A stretch of DNA of 45,614 bases from a virus, in IMG/VR virus record IMGVR_UViG_3300039449_000033, positions 1 through 45,614 of that record; one strand, 5' to 3'. How positions within the stretch are numbered: the stretch's first letter is position 1; each line of letters begins with the position of its first letter. Below are positions 23,358 to 30,825 of the stretch, one piece after another. The notes below the pieces were generated by a model that worked only from the letters and a program-made list of their open reading frames with translations, did not search any database and was not told the origin of the DNA. The position numbers were made by a program, and so were the translations under genes.

Positions 23358-24145
23358 GTGCGTGCTCCTACTTGGCCTGCGGCCTTTTGGTTCCTAGACC
23401 TGATCCTGTCGGCTTGGGCTTTCCTTGCCTCGTCAGTCCAGCGGCCTGCCTTCAGGCGGGCCTTGGCCTCTGGGTCTGCCCACCGTGCTGCAATGCGGGC
23501 GGATTGTGCCGCTCGAAATTCGTCAGACTTCAGGTGAGCCAACTTGTGCTTGCGGTATTCTTCATCGGACCAAAGGGCCTTAGCTGCTTTGGATTGCGCG
23601 GCCTTGACAGAGGGCATCGCCGCAGTCTGCTTGGATTTCTCAGAGGTGCGCCGTCGCACATCCTCCTTACGCAACGCTTTCCGGATTGCTTCATTTCGGC
23701 GCGCAACAATCTCAGGGTTGCTTGAAGCGAATTTCACGAATGCGGCGATTTGTTTCCTGCCCGCTTCCGTGTCTCGATACTGGGCCATTGCCTTGGCCTT
23801 GTTGGCCAGATAGCGATTGCGGTCTTCTTCATTCAGGTAATCCAGCCCCTCGCCGCCTGAGGTGGAGTTAGTCAAAGGCAGTCCGAGTTGGATTGCGTCA
23901 GCAATAAGCCTACGTTCAACGTCCTGCCATCTCTCGTCTGGTCCAACTTCGTGCAAGATGACCAATAACGGCATAAGATCGCATGCTGCTAATCGCCTGA
24001 TCCACCGGGAAGTGTGATGATCAGCAGCGCCCCGGACAGCACAGGAAATATGCGCCCTAAGCCTCTTCTGCGGGTTAACCGACTTCCCAATGTAGCGGAT
24101 TTCACCGGACAACGGGCAATGAAGCCCGTAGATAAACACGGCCAT
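23354..24145 (-). CDS. GIY-YIG homing endonuclease with NUMOD3-like repeats
   Basis: 263 residues. The N-terminal 90 residues are a GIY-YIG nuclease: IYGLHCPLSG and IRYIGKS form the two motif strands, with Arg in NPQKRLRAH and the metal-binding Glu in DVERRLIA. The C-terminal half has repeated short basic helices (KAAQSKAAKALWSDEEYRKH; RAAQSARIAARWADPEAKAR) like NUMOD3 DNA-binding units. GGAGG is four bases before the ATG. It lies between the capsid and portal operon parts and is a probable homing element. Base use is more AT-rich than the capsid gene. Confidence 0.9.
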   Translation of the reverse strand: MAVFIYGLHCPLSGEIRYIGKSVNPQKRLRAHISCAVRGAADHHTSRWIRRLAACDLMPLLVILHEVGPDERWQDVERRLIADAIQLGLPLTNSTSGGEGLDYLNEEDRNRYLANKAKAMAQYRDTEAGRKQIAAFVKFASSNPEIVARRNEAIRKALRKEDVRRRTSEKSKQTAAMPSVKAAQSKAAKALWSDEEYRKHKLAHLKSDEFRAAQSARIAARWADPEAKARLKAGRWTDEARKAQADRIRSRNQKAAGQVGART

Positions 24146-24246
24146 GGCTTCCTCCTATAGAAGCAATTCCTAGATGATGCGTGCGTCAGACCGCTAGGAA
24201 ACGGCTTTTCGGGAGCTACCCTAGACGCACGAAGCAAGTTTACCGG

Positions 24247-24269
24247 GGGCCAGCACGAAATGCTAGCCC
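24247..24269 (-). other. strong RNA hairpin after capsid gene
   Basis: Minus strand: GGGCTAGCA, loop TTTCG, TGCTGGCCC. The nine-pair stem has one G-U pair, and its tetra/pentaloop resembles stable UUCG-type loops. There is no T-run afterwards, so it is more likely an mRNA-stabilising or processing element at the capsid 3' end than a terminator. It lies ten bases past the capsid stop. Confidence 0.5.
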
Positions 24270-24278
24270 TCGATGCTA

Positions 24279-26282
24279 TTAGGGGGTTTCAGGCGCAGCG
24301 GCAGCGCCCCAAGTTGCACCCGTGAGGATGGCAACTGCGGACGGCCGGCGGCGGGACCAGTTGATGAAGCGCTCAACTCTGAATGCTACAGAATTCGTCT
24401 GGAACATCGAGACCAGCGAAGCCGAAGGCGTGGGGGTCGTGGAGTTGTGGGCCGGGTTGTCGGCCATCTCCAGCGATGCCTCGCGGGACATGTCGACCTG
24501 CATGCCGCCTTCATCCGCCAGGTAGATGTCGTTGGCATTTGCCAGAACGACAGTGCCCGCGGGGATGTAGTCGGAGACGATGACCGGCATTCCGTTGAAG
24601 GTGCCGCCCATCATCGAGACGCCGGCGAATTCCGGCTGACCCAGGGGGTTCACCATCATCGACAGAGCCAGCGCCGTAGTGCTGCCCATGATCCAGACGC
24701 CCGAGGTGGGGGCGTTGTTCGCCGCGATGAACGTCGCCATCAGCGCGCGGATGTCCGAACGAACCGCATCAGCATCGCCACCGGCCGAGGTCACCGCGGT
24801 CAGGCCGTTGGTGATCGAAGCAGGCGAGACGCCAGCAACTGCAGCCTTGGCCGGGTTGATGAAGTCGATGTCCAGGCGCGCAGCAATGGCCGAAGCCAGC
24901 TGATCGCGCAGCAGCGCCTCGGCGGCGGGGCTGGAACGGCGCAGCAGCTCCTCGGTGACGACTGCGATGTTCGCGACCTTGAAGATGTCCAGGATGTTGC
25001 GCTCATACCCGAAGCGGGTCAGCGGCTTGGCACGGCCTTCACCGACCCAGTAGCCTTCGCCACCTTCGGTCTGACCGACCAGGGGGACGTTGAACGGCAC
25101 GGCGCGCAGGCTGGGGACACCACCCTGGCCGAAGCGGCCCAGGATGGTCCGGGGGCGCAGGAACTCGACGAAGTCGGCGATGACGTCCGTGCCTTCACCG
25201 TACAGCGGGGCAGCCCAGTTGCCATCCAGCGTGGAGCCGGCCGGAACAGGCGCCTTGTTGACGATGCCGAACACGGCAGAGCTTTCGCCATACAGCTCCT
25301 TGGCAACGGTGCGAACGCTCTCGCCGTCCAGCTTCGCCAGCGCCTTGACCTTCGCCAGACGAGCGAAGCCGATACCCTTGTCCAGCTTCTCGGACAGGCG
25401 AACCTGCGCGGGGACCGAACCGGGTTGACGGGTGTCTGCGTCGGCCGCCTTGGCACCAGCGGGGGCCTGAGCCGACGCCAGCTTGACGCGCTCCAGCGCA
25501 CGGAAGCGCTTGATGTCAGCGTCGATCTGCTGGACTTCGGCCTCCAGGGCGTCGAACTCCTCCTGCTCATCGGCCGAGGTGGTCTCGCCGGCATCGGCCG
25601 ACTTGCTCAGGATGGTTTCCATCTGCGCAGCGTTGGCCGCGCGCTTTGCTTCCAGGGAAGCGATTTGATCTGCCAGACTCATTGTCTCGGCTCCTTTGGA
25701 ATGAAGTTTCACAGGCTTGCCCGAGACGCCGGGTTTCTTCTCGCTCTGGCCTGACGCGGCCATCTGCTCTTGCGAGATGGATTTGACTGCCGGGACGCTG
25801 ACCGTGGTCAGCTTATCGCCCGGCTGAAAACTTTTGGTTCCTGTGATCAGTGCCCCCTGATGGGCCGGCACCGATACGGCGGACAACTCTAACCATTCCC
25901 ACGAGCTGAACTTCATTCCACCAGTGGGGAGCGCAGAATACTCTATGGGCTTGAAGCCGATTGAGACAGCCTTCCGCAGACCGCTCTTCACCAACTGCCA
26001 AGCACTATCGCACAGATCCTTGACCTCGCCCGGCTCCGCAATCTTCTTGATATGAGCCCAGAAACGAATGCCCTCGCTCGTCACCTCAACACGGTGCACC
26101 TCGCCAACCGCGCGCTTGTGGTCGTGGTCAAGAAGGAAGGGTAGCGGCAGATTGTAAACCGCGCCTTTTGGCATCACGACATCGCCCATGCGATCTTCTT
26201 CGACGCGGCTTGCCCATCCTTCGATAAGGCGCTCATCATCGTTCAGCGCCTTGATTTCCAAGGCGACATAAGCTCTGTCCAT
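24279..26282 (-). CDS. prohead protease-major capsid fusion, HK97 type
   Basis: 667 residues. Residues about 1-150 are an S78-family prohead protease: EGWASRVEEDRMGD, LLDHDHKRAVGEV with His53, KAVSIGFKP with Ser107, and SWEWLELSAVSVPAHQGA. A linker follows to about 200, then a coiled-coil delta/scaffold domain (about 205-280, LEAKRAANAAQMETILSK onward), then the capsid fold (about 320-667, with FGQGGVPSLRAVPFNVPLVG and LGQPEFAGVSMMGGTFNGMP). The fusion should mature itself by cleavage after the delta domain. An in-frame internal ATG at 25682 has its own Shine-Dalgarno and probably makes free capsid protein. Confidence 0.9.
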   Translation of the reverse strand: MDRAYVALEIKALNDDERLIEGWASRVEEDRMGDVVMPKGAVYNLPLPFLLDHDHKRAVGEVHRVEVTSEGIRFWAHIKKIAEPGEVKDLCDSAWQLVKSGLRKAVSIGFKPIEYSALPTGGMKFSSWEWLELSAVSVPAHQGALITGTKSFQPGDKLTTVSVPAVKSISQEQMAASGQSEKKPGVSGKPVKLHSKGAETMSLADQIASLEAKRAANAAQMETILSKSADAGETTSADEQEEFDALEAEVQQIDADIKRFRALERVKLASAQAPAGAKAADADTRQPGSVPAQVRLSEKLDKGIGFARLAKVKALAKLDGESVRTVAKELYGESSAVFGIVNKAPVPAGSTLDGNWAAPLYGEGTDVIADFVEFLRPRTILGRFGQGGVPSLRAVPFNVPLVGQTEGGEGYWVGEGRAKPLTRFGYERNILDIFKVANIAVVTEELLRRSSPAAEALLRDQLASAIAARLDIDFINPAKAAVAGVSPASITNGLTAVTSAGGDADAVRSDIRALMATFIAANNAPTSGVWIMGSTTALALSMMVNPLGQPEFAGVSMMGGTFNGMPVIVSDYIPAGTVVLANANDIYLADEGGMQVDMSREASLEMADNPAHNSTTPTPSASLVSMFQTNSVAFRVERFINWSRRRPSAVAILTGATWGAAAAPETP
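25680..25700 (-). promoter_or_regulatory. internal ribosome-binding site and in-frame capsid start
   Basis: Minus strand AAAGGAG, eight bases, then ATG at 25682, in frame with the protease-capsid fusion. Initiation here would give a 467-residue protein starting MSLADQIASLEAKRAANAAQ, the normal start of a stand-alone HK97-type capsid with its delta domain. This gives a simple way to make many capsids per protease. Confidence 0.6.
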
Positions 26283-26292
26283 TTTTTCAGCC

Positions 26293-26997
26293 TTATTTTG
26301 CTAGCTGCCGACCCGCTCGCATGTGAGCGCACCGAGCCTTACGCTCTTCCGCAGTCATGGAAGCCCAATAAGAAGAAGCCTGCTTGCTCAATTTGTCTTT
26401 AATGAGAGGATCATTGGAACGCTCCCGCAAAGTCGCAGCAATCTTGTCTCGGACGTTTTGATCTTTGGATGGATTTCTGAGGCCATTCGCGTAAGCGCGC
26501 CTCATCCCTTCTGCACGAGCAAGCTTATCTTGGTCTGTCAGAACATACCCTCGCCTTGCGTTCTGCAGGGCTGCCATATGCGCTTCGCTTTTCATCTTGC
26601 CCTTTTGGGCTTCACTCAGCTTTTGACGGTGAGCCTCAGACCTCGGTGGGCATTTAGTCCCTCTCCGCCTATCTGCTATTTTAGTCTTAGTTTCGTCGCT
26701 TAAAACACGCCCTAAGCATGAGCCCGCAGCGCGGGTCATGTTGTATTCAGACTTGCAATCTATTGCTTTCTGTTCTTCCAGAATGAGGCTTTCTCGGTCA
26801 CAGACGACGATAGTCCGGAACTGAAAAGCTTCCTCACCGTACTTGATCCATGCGCTTTGCAGCGCGCGGCTATGGTGATCCTGCTTACGCAGGCGTCGGA
26901 TGTGATCCGCCTTGCGCCTAGCCAGATTTACCGCACTCCCAACGTAACGTTTTCCGTTCACGAGGTTCACGATTTCATATATACCGGATACAGCCAT
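26293..26997 (-). CDS. GIY-YIG homing endonuclease with NUMOD3-like repeats
   Basis: 234 residues from the ATG at 26997, which has GGAG eight bases upstream. The N-terminal domain has GIYEIVNLVNGKRYVGSAVN (the GIY and YVG strands), Arg in LARRKADH, and Glu in LILEEQKAID. Middle and C-terminal parts carry repeats such as GTKCPPRSEAHRQKLSEAQK and SYWASMTAEERKARCAHMRA, typical of NUMOD3-type recognition arms. It lies between terminase and capsid genes, 10 bp before the protease start, as a mobile insertion would. It is clearly more AT-rich than terminase. Confidence 0.9.
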   Translation of the reverse strand: MAVSGIYEIVNLVNGKRYVGSAVNLARRKADHIRRLRKQDHHSRALQSAWIKYGEEAFQFRTIVVCDRESLILEEQKAIDCKSEYNMTRAAGSCLGRVLSDETKTKIADRRRGTKCPPRSEAHRQKLSEAQKGKMKSEAHMAALQNARRGYVLTDQDKLARAEGMRRAYANGLRNPSKDQNVRDKIAATLRERSNDPLIKDKLSKQASSYWASMTAEERKARCAHMRAGRQLAK

Positions 26998-27101
26998 TTG
27001 ATGCGCTCCAATCGCGTCTTGATGGTAAGGGCCGATGTGGTGGTGAGACACCGTATCGGCCCGTTTATTTTATCTGAATCAATCGCCTATATCAATCAAG
27101 A

Positions 27102-28778
27102 TCAGCCGATAATCAGCATCTGGTATTCCGGCTGACGGGCCGGCTCGGGGTTCCGGCTCATCACCGTAACCGCGTCGAAAAGTGCCATCGCGGGGTCGAT
27201 CTTCAGATCACCCGCATTCTGCTTGGTCGCCCGGATGCCGGTCGCCGTCGGCTCGATCTTGATGTTGCTCACGCACCACGCCATTAGCGCGGACCCGTCA
27301 TGCTTCATCGTACCGTTGATCAGCTTCCGTTCCGTCGTCTTGATGGCGTTCATCAAGGCCCAGCCCTGCGGAGCCCCGATCAGCTTGCCGTTGTCTGGCG
27401 TGACGTCGATTTCAGCTAGAGCATCAATCATCTCGCCCAGGCCCGCAGGGTCAGCCGCGACGGAAGCCAGCAGCCGACGCTGATCGATGTCTTGGATAAG
27501 CTCCACAATTTGGCGAATGTCGTCCAGCTCATCGCCGACGATTGTCAGGCTGCCCTCTGTCTCGAAGTCCCGCAGTCGCGGCGCGATGCTCTTGCGCCGT
27601 TCCATAACCCCCGCATGACACCAGGCATGGTGCCAAGCCAGCCAATCCTTGGATTGGGCGTCCCGCCCTACCACAGCTACGCCGAACAGATCGTCTGCGC
27701 CACCGCCGTCCAAGCCGACGACAACAACCTCGGACCGACCTAGGATCGCCTCAAGGTCAAGCCCCTGCTCTGCACGCTTTGCCCAGTAGTCGGCGCCGGG
27801 CCAGCGGTTGGACCGCAGGTTCATCCCGATCTCGACGTTCAGGTGCTTGGCGAGGAAAGTCGCCCGCGTACTGGCGTCTTTTGCCAGCTCCTTACCCATC
27901 TCCCGATCGAGCCAATCCTGGCTGACCGATCGGCCCATATTCGGGTTGGTGATGTAGAAGTTCGAAGGCTGCAGGTAGCCCTGGTTGTCCATCAACTTCT
28001 TGGGGAACTCGTAGATGACCGGCAGGAACCGCTTATCCACGATCTTGCCGTCCCGCACATCTCGGGCGTAATCCAGCTTATCCTTGAACACCCCGGCCGG
28101 CGGGGCATCCGATTGCGTCGTCAGATAGACCACGAAGCCCTCAGGCCGCGAAATCATGCCGCCCGTAGCCTCGCGCAGCATCGCATCAGCACCGGGGCGC
28201 TTGCCGAAGATCCACAGCTCATCGATCAGTACGCGCCCGGACTTTTTCCCCGACACGGTGTCCGTCTCAGCTGCAACAACCTTCAGCGACGACCGGTTGA
28301 CCCGGTGCGTGATGGTCCGGCTATGATCCTGGACGTGGAACATGGCATCCAGCTCAGGATCGGCGCGAACCATAGCCGCTGCGGGCTTGAAGCTGTTCCC
28401 CGCGACCTCAATCGTCGGGGCAAGGATCAGCAGCTCCTCCTCCTCGCGCCAGCCGGTGATGAGCGCTGTCATCATGATCCCGGCCGCCAGCGTGGACTTG
28501 GCATTCTTCTTGCTGATGCAGAGGAAGAACTCCGCAATCAGCTGGTTTCCTGTCTCCGGATCGTTGGCGCCGAAGATCGAGGCCACGAAGTCGAAGATCC
28601 AGTCTTCGCAGCAATCCCCAAACCGGGGCTTGCCCGGAAGGTCGGCCACCCGAAGATCCTTGAACACGCTCAGCGCGTACTCAGCTTCACCGGGGAACAG
28701 TGGCGCGAACGGTATCAAACCCTCTTTCGCCACAATCCGCCTTTCCCAGTCAGGGCAGGCGGTCGTCCAGTCAGTCAT
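27102..28778 (-). CDS. terminase large subunit
   Basis: 558 residues from the ATG at 28778, overlapping the small subunit by eight bases; upstream Met codons give an Arg-rich nonsense leader. Walker A is LCISKKNAKSTLAAG (about 98-112), of the KxNxKS type seen in HK97-like terminases. Walker B is RVLIDELWIFG. The nuclease half has VVVGLDGGGADDLFGVAVVG, an early Asp metal ligand, and later acidic residues near LKIDPAMALFDAV. It packages DNA through the portal and makes the terminal cuts. Confidence 0.93.
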   Translation of the reverse strand: MTDWTTACPDWERRIVAKEGLIPFAPLFPGEAEYALSVFKDLRVADLPGKPRFGDCCEDWIFDFVASIFGANDPETGNQLIAEFFLCISKKNAKSTLAAGIMMTALITGWREEEELLILAPTIEVAGNSFKPAAAMVRADPELDAMFHVQDHSRTITHRVNRSSLKVVAAETDTVSGKKSGRVLIDELWIFGKRPGADAMLREATGGMISRPEGFVVYLTTQSDAPPAGVFKDKLDYARDVRDGKIVDKRFLPVIYEFPKKLMDNQGYLQPSNFYITNPNMGRSVSQDWLDREMGKELAKDASTRATFLAKHLNVEIGMNLRSNRWPGADYWAKRAEQGLDLEAILGRSEVVVVGLDGGGADDLFGVAVVGRDAQSKDWLAWHHAWCHAGVMERRKSIAPRLRDFETEGSLTIVGDELDDIRQIVELIQDIDQRRLLASVAADPAGLGEMIDALAEIDVTPDNGKLIGAPQGWALMNAIKTTERKLINGTMKHDGSALMAWCVSNIKIEPTATGIRATKQNAGDLKIDPAMALFDAVTVMSRNPEPARQPEYQMLIIG

Positions 28779-29103
28779 TCTTAACAGCCAGGCGCGGACC
28801 CTGCCGCGGCGCAAAGCGGCCCTTGGTGGCCTCCTCAGCCGCAGCCTGCTTCTGCTCCTTCTTGCCCGGCGCCGCCTCGACCGCGCGGACATGGACGTAA
28901 GGCGCTGCTGACTGCGCCATCCTATCGCGGCGCAGATCATCCGCCCCATCGTCGTTCATCACGGCAAGCATGTACTCCAAGGGCGTCAGGCCGCCCAAGG
29001 ATTTGCGCGGCCGGTTGGCAGCCGCATCATTCTTGATCGCAGGCGCTTTGCCCGCCTCTTTTTTCGGGCGACCAGCACCCGGACGCGCACCGCCTCGGGC
29101 CAT
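28771..29103 (-). CDS. terminase small subunit
   Basis: 110 residues from the ATG at 29103, which has AAGGTG seven bases upstream. It opens MARGGARPGAGRPKKEAGKA, the Gly/Arg/Pro-rich start common to phage small terminases, then GGLTPLEYMLAVMNDDGADD and RRDRMAQSAAPYVHVRA. It binds the packaging start site and hands DNA to the large subunit. It overlaps terL by eight bases. Confidence 0.88.
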   Translation of the reverse strand: MARGGARPGAGRPKKEAGKAPAIKNDAAANRPRKSLGGLTPLEYMLAVMNDDGADDLRRDRMAQSAAPYVHVRAVEAAPGKKEQKQAAAEEATKGRFAPRQGPRLAVKND

Positions 29104-29234
29104 TGCATCACCTTTGAATTGATTGAATTGGGGGCTGAAGTAATCAAACAGCCCGAAGATTATCTGCGGATGCCTTGAGCGCGGGTCTTGGGAGGTAGCC
29201 GCCTTTCGGCCTTGGGGCACCCCCCCTAGCTCGA
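29104..29234. other. intergenic before small terminase, candidate packaging site region
   Basis: 131 bp without an ORF. It holds a TTGAATTGATTGAATTGGG direct repeat next to the terS ribosome-binding site and a GC-rich segment with CGCCTTTCGGCC and CACCCCCCC. Packaging sites of HK97-like phages often lie here and an HNH gene flanks it, but no cos sequence can be read directly. Confidence 0.3.
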
Positions 29235-29804
29235 TCACCCGAACAGCCGCATCTGCCCTAGCATGCGCGCGCCCTTCGCAGAGTTGCACGACCTGCACGC
29301 ACATGCCGTGTTGCGATATGAATGTTCTCCGCCCTGAGAAAGAGGAACGATATGGTCAAGCTCAGGAGCAAGGGCCTCAGTCGTTCCCCTCTTAGACTGC
29401 CTTGTCTTCACACCACACAGGTGGCATCTCCACTTATCGCGAGCAAAGACCTGCATTGGATCAACGGGCTCAACCTGCGCAGTCCTCTTCCTCGCTCTCT
29501 TTATTGCCCAGTACGTATGCTGCGGTGGACGCTTCCAGCCCTGGGCCTTCTTGCGAACCCGCTTCAGCGCTTGCCTGCATGCAACTGAGCAGATGAAAGC
29601 TCCAGGCTTCTTCGCAATGAACGAGGACCCACACCTCTTGCACGTCGATTGGTACTGAGGCGGAGTGCGGTAGCTCGCCATCTGCTCTGCTTTGCGCGAT
29701 GTCTTGCACTCACCCGTGCAGAACAGCCTGCGTCGGCCTGAGCCTTCATGGGTATATGAGAATTGCGCTCCACACACGATACATGTAGAATGGATTTCAG
29801 CCAT
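29235..29804 (-). CDS. HNH endonuclease with N-terminal zinc knuckles
   Basis: 189 residues. Two Cys4 knuckles at the N terminus (CIVCGAQF with CTGEC; CKRCGSSF with CSVAC) are followed by a basic helix and a C-terminal HNH domain: CHLCGVKTRQSKRGT, LDHIVPLSQGGEHS and CRSCNSAKG. All motif residues are intact. It stands between another HNH gene and the small terminase and resembles free-standing homing nucleases. Confidence 0.87.
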   Translation of the reverse strand: MAEIHSTCIVCGAQFSYTHEGSGRRRLFCTGECKTSRKAEQMASYRTPPQYQSTCKRCGSSFIAKKPGAFICSVACRQALKRVRKKAQGWKRPPQHTYWAIKRARKRTAQVEPVDPMQVFARDKWRCHLCGVKTRQSKRGTTEALAPELDHIVPLSQGGEHSYRNTACACRSCNSAKGARMLGQMRLFG

Positions 29805-29875
29805 GCGATGCCCCTATCATCGTTAGGTCAAGGCCGCTTTGGTGTTGACGCACCGAGCGGCCTGTTTAGTTTACA

Positions 29876-30241
29876 TCACCAAAACTTTGCTGTGAATCCT
29901 TGGCGCTTCTCTTGCCTCTGTTTTTCGCCGTCGTGGCATGACTTGCACAAACATTGCAGGTTGGCGCGGTCCCAAAAAAGCCCATCCCGGCCCCTATGGG
30001 GACGAATGTGATCGCAAACCAATTTCGATGTGTCACTCTCTGCTTTCCCACACATAGCGCAGATGAACGCTGCGTCCTTCAGCACCTGCCAGCGTAGCTT
30101 CTGCCAGCGCGCCGTGTTGTACCATGCGCGCCAGGGGGTAGCCTGCCTGCGGTATGCCGTGCGGCCCTGCTCCCCCTTGGGAGCGACCAGCACAGGCCGC
30201 ATTGCCGTAAGCCTGGACGGTGGAGCCTTGAGCCTAGCCAT
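29876..30241 (-). CDS. HNH endonuclease, terminase-associated type
   Basis: 121 residues. HNH motifs are CAMCGKAESDTSKLVCDHI, RPHRGRDGLFWDRANLQCLC and KSCHDGEKQ. The upstream half is basic with a conserved WYNTARWQKLRWQVLKDAAF, typical of the HNH proteins encoded beside terminases of cos phages (HK97 gp74-like), which aid packaging cuts. It is the first recognised gene of the packaging module. The packaging role is inferred from family and place. Confidence 0.85.
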   Translation of the reverse strand: MARLKAPPSRLTAMRPVLVAPKGEQGRTAYRRQATPWRAWYNTARWQKLRWQVLKDAAFICAMCGKAESDTSKLVCDHIRPHRGRDGLFWDRANLQCLCKSCHDGEKQRQEKRQGFTAKFW

Positions 30242-30247
30242 GCCGTG

Positions 30248-30340
30248 TCACCAGTACCCCGTCAGTCTCGCGCTTGCCTTGCCGCTTATGGGGCGGAGGC
30301 CGAGGCGAGCCCTGACAGCGATGTAGTTGGCGATGCTCAT
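30248..30340 (-). CDS. possible 30-residue ORF
   Basis: The ORF encodes MSIANYIAVRARLGLRPISG and ten more residues. GAGGG stands six bases before the ATG and the stop is seven bases before the next gene's start codon, so spacing fits a real leader gene. It is very short and Arg-rich, with no known homolog from memory, so a real product is uncertain. Confidence 0.3.
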   Translation of the reverse strand: MSIANYIAVRARLGLRPISGKASARLTGYW

Positions 30341-30356
30341 GATGTGCCCTCGCATA

Positions 30357-30406
30357 GCAGCAGCTGGTGATGTGCATGGATCTGCATTTGGGTGTGCAGC
30401 TGCTGC
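30357..30406. repeat. inverted repeat
   Basis: GCAGCAGCTG at 30357-30366 and its exact complement at 30397-30406, with 30 bases between. Between the arms lies GTGCATGGATC, which is complementary to the end of the tRNA-like element at about 30516. It sits between the terminator and the small ORF, so it may affect the 5' leader of the packaging transcript. Confidence 0.55.
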
Positions 30407-30423
30407 CGTGAGAAGGCGCATGG

Positions 30424-30454
30424 AAAAGCCCGCTCCGAACTAACGGGGCGGGCT
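30424..30454 (-). terminator. rho-independent terminator
   Basis: Minus strand: AGCCCGC, 14-base loop region containing a further CCG/CGG pairing, GCGGGCT, TTTT. It follows the structured non-coding stretch and precedes the HNH/terminase genes, so it divides early from late transcripts unless antitermination occurs. Confidence 0.75.
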
Positions 30455-30513
30455 GTGTGCGTCTCTCCGCACTGTCACCAATTGACCGTAGGTTGCGGGC
30501 CCCTGATCTTCCC

Positions 30514-30590
30514 TTGATCCATGCACGGACTCGAACCGTGGGCCTGAGGCTTATGATGAGCGCGGCTGTAAGCCTGATTTCCGGCAGGCT
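30514..30590 (-). ncRNA. tRNA-like 3' half
   Basis: Minus strand: CACGG, TTCGAGT, CCGTG is a textbook T-arm with a GGTTCGAGTCC B-box. Upstream is a hairpin AGGCTTA/TAAGCCT that could stand for an anticodon arm. No matching D-arm or 5' acceptor strand was found upstream. The sequence after the T-arm, GTGCATGGATC, instead has an exact complement downstream at 30372-30382. This is either a broken tRNA or part of a larger RNA. Confidence 0.4.
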
Positions 30591-30663
30591 CCCTCCCTCG
30601 CACGCAAGGGACCGTTGCACCGAACCGCGTTCAGGAGGTGCAATAAAGGCGGCTGATCAAGCC

Positions 30664-30735
30664 ACCCTAGCCTGACGGGACTTGAACCCGCGACCTTCTG
30701 CCCTGCGGCTTGCTCTACCATCTGAGCTACAGGCC
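30664..30735 (-). tRNA. degenerate tRNA-like element
   Basis: Minus strand has AGGCCTG, TA, a perfect D-arm GCTC-AGATGGTA-GAGC, then a T-arm GCGGG-TTCAAGT-CCCGT and CAGGCTA. Six of seven acceptor positions can pair, one as G-U, and the outermost is A-A. The anticodon region between the D-arm and T-arm is three bases shorter than in a normal tRNA, and no five-pair anticodon stem can be drawn, so no anticodon is assigned. The whole element is enclosed by the GGTGCAATAA inverted repeat. It is probably a pseudo-tRNA or a tRNA mimic. Confidence 0.5.
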
Positions 30736-30794
30736 TTATTGCACCGCCAGAAAGCGGATCGCAGGCATAGAGTTACCAATCGCCTGCGATTATT

Positions 30795-30823
30795 GGGATA
30801 GCACGTCTTTTCGTGTTTGACAA
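30795..30823 (-). promoter_or_regulatory. candidate promoter for non-coding region
   Basis: TTGTCA, 17 bp, TATCCC read on the minus strand. The -35 matches five of six bases and the -10 three of six. It begins two bases after the stop of the gene at 30826 and points into the hairpin-rich stretch. Confidence 0.4.
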
Positions 30824-30825
30824 CC

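Larger units (their letters stand above)
30455..30790 (-). ncRNA. structured non-coding region with tRNA-like parts
   Basis: About 340 bp with no convincing ORF, bounded by a candidate promoter at 30795-30823 and a terminator at 30424-30454 on the same strand. It contains the perfect inverted repeat ATCGCAGGC/GCCTGCGAT (30758-30766 and 30782-30790), AGGCTTA/TAAGCCT (30547-30553 and 30569-30575), GGTGCAATAA/TTATTGCACC (30637-30646 and 30736-30745), and two tRNA T-arm (B-box) sequences. It may be a discrete phage small RNA or remnants of tRNA genes. Transcription is not shown by the sequence. Confidence 0.5.

Noticed and set aside
24273-25754. 493-codon plus-strand ORF opposite the capsid gene
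   Set aside because: Arg/Gly/Asp-rich shadow of the capsid; no start signal and no recognisable protein.
30234-30620. 128-codon minus-strand ORF through the non-coding region
   Set aside because: It crosses the terminator and tRNA-like structures and has a low-complexity Arg/His composition.
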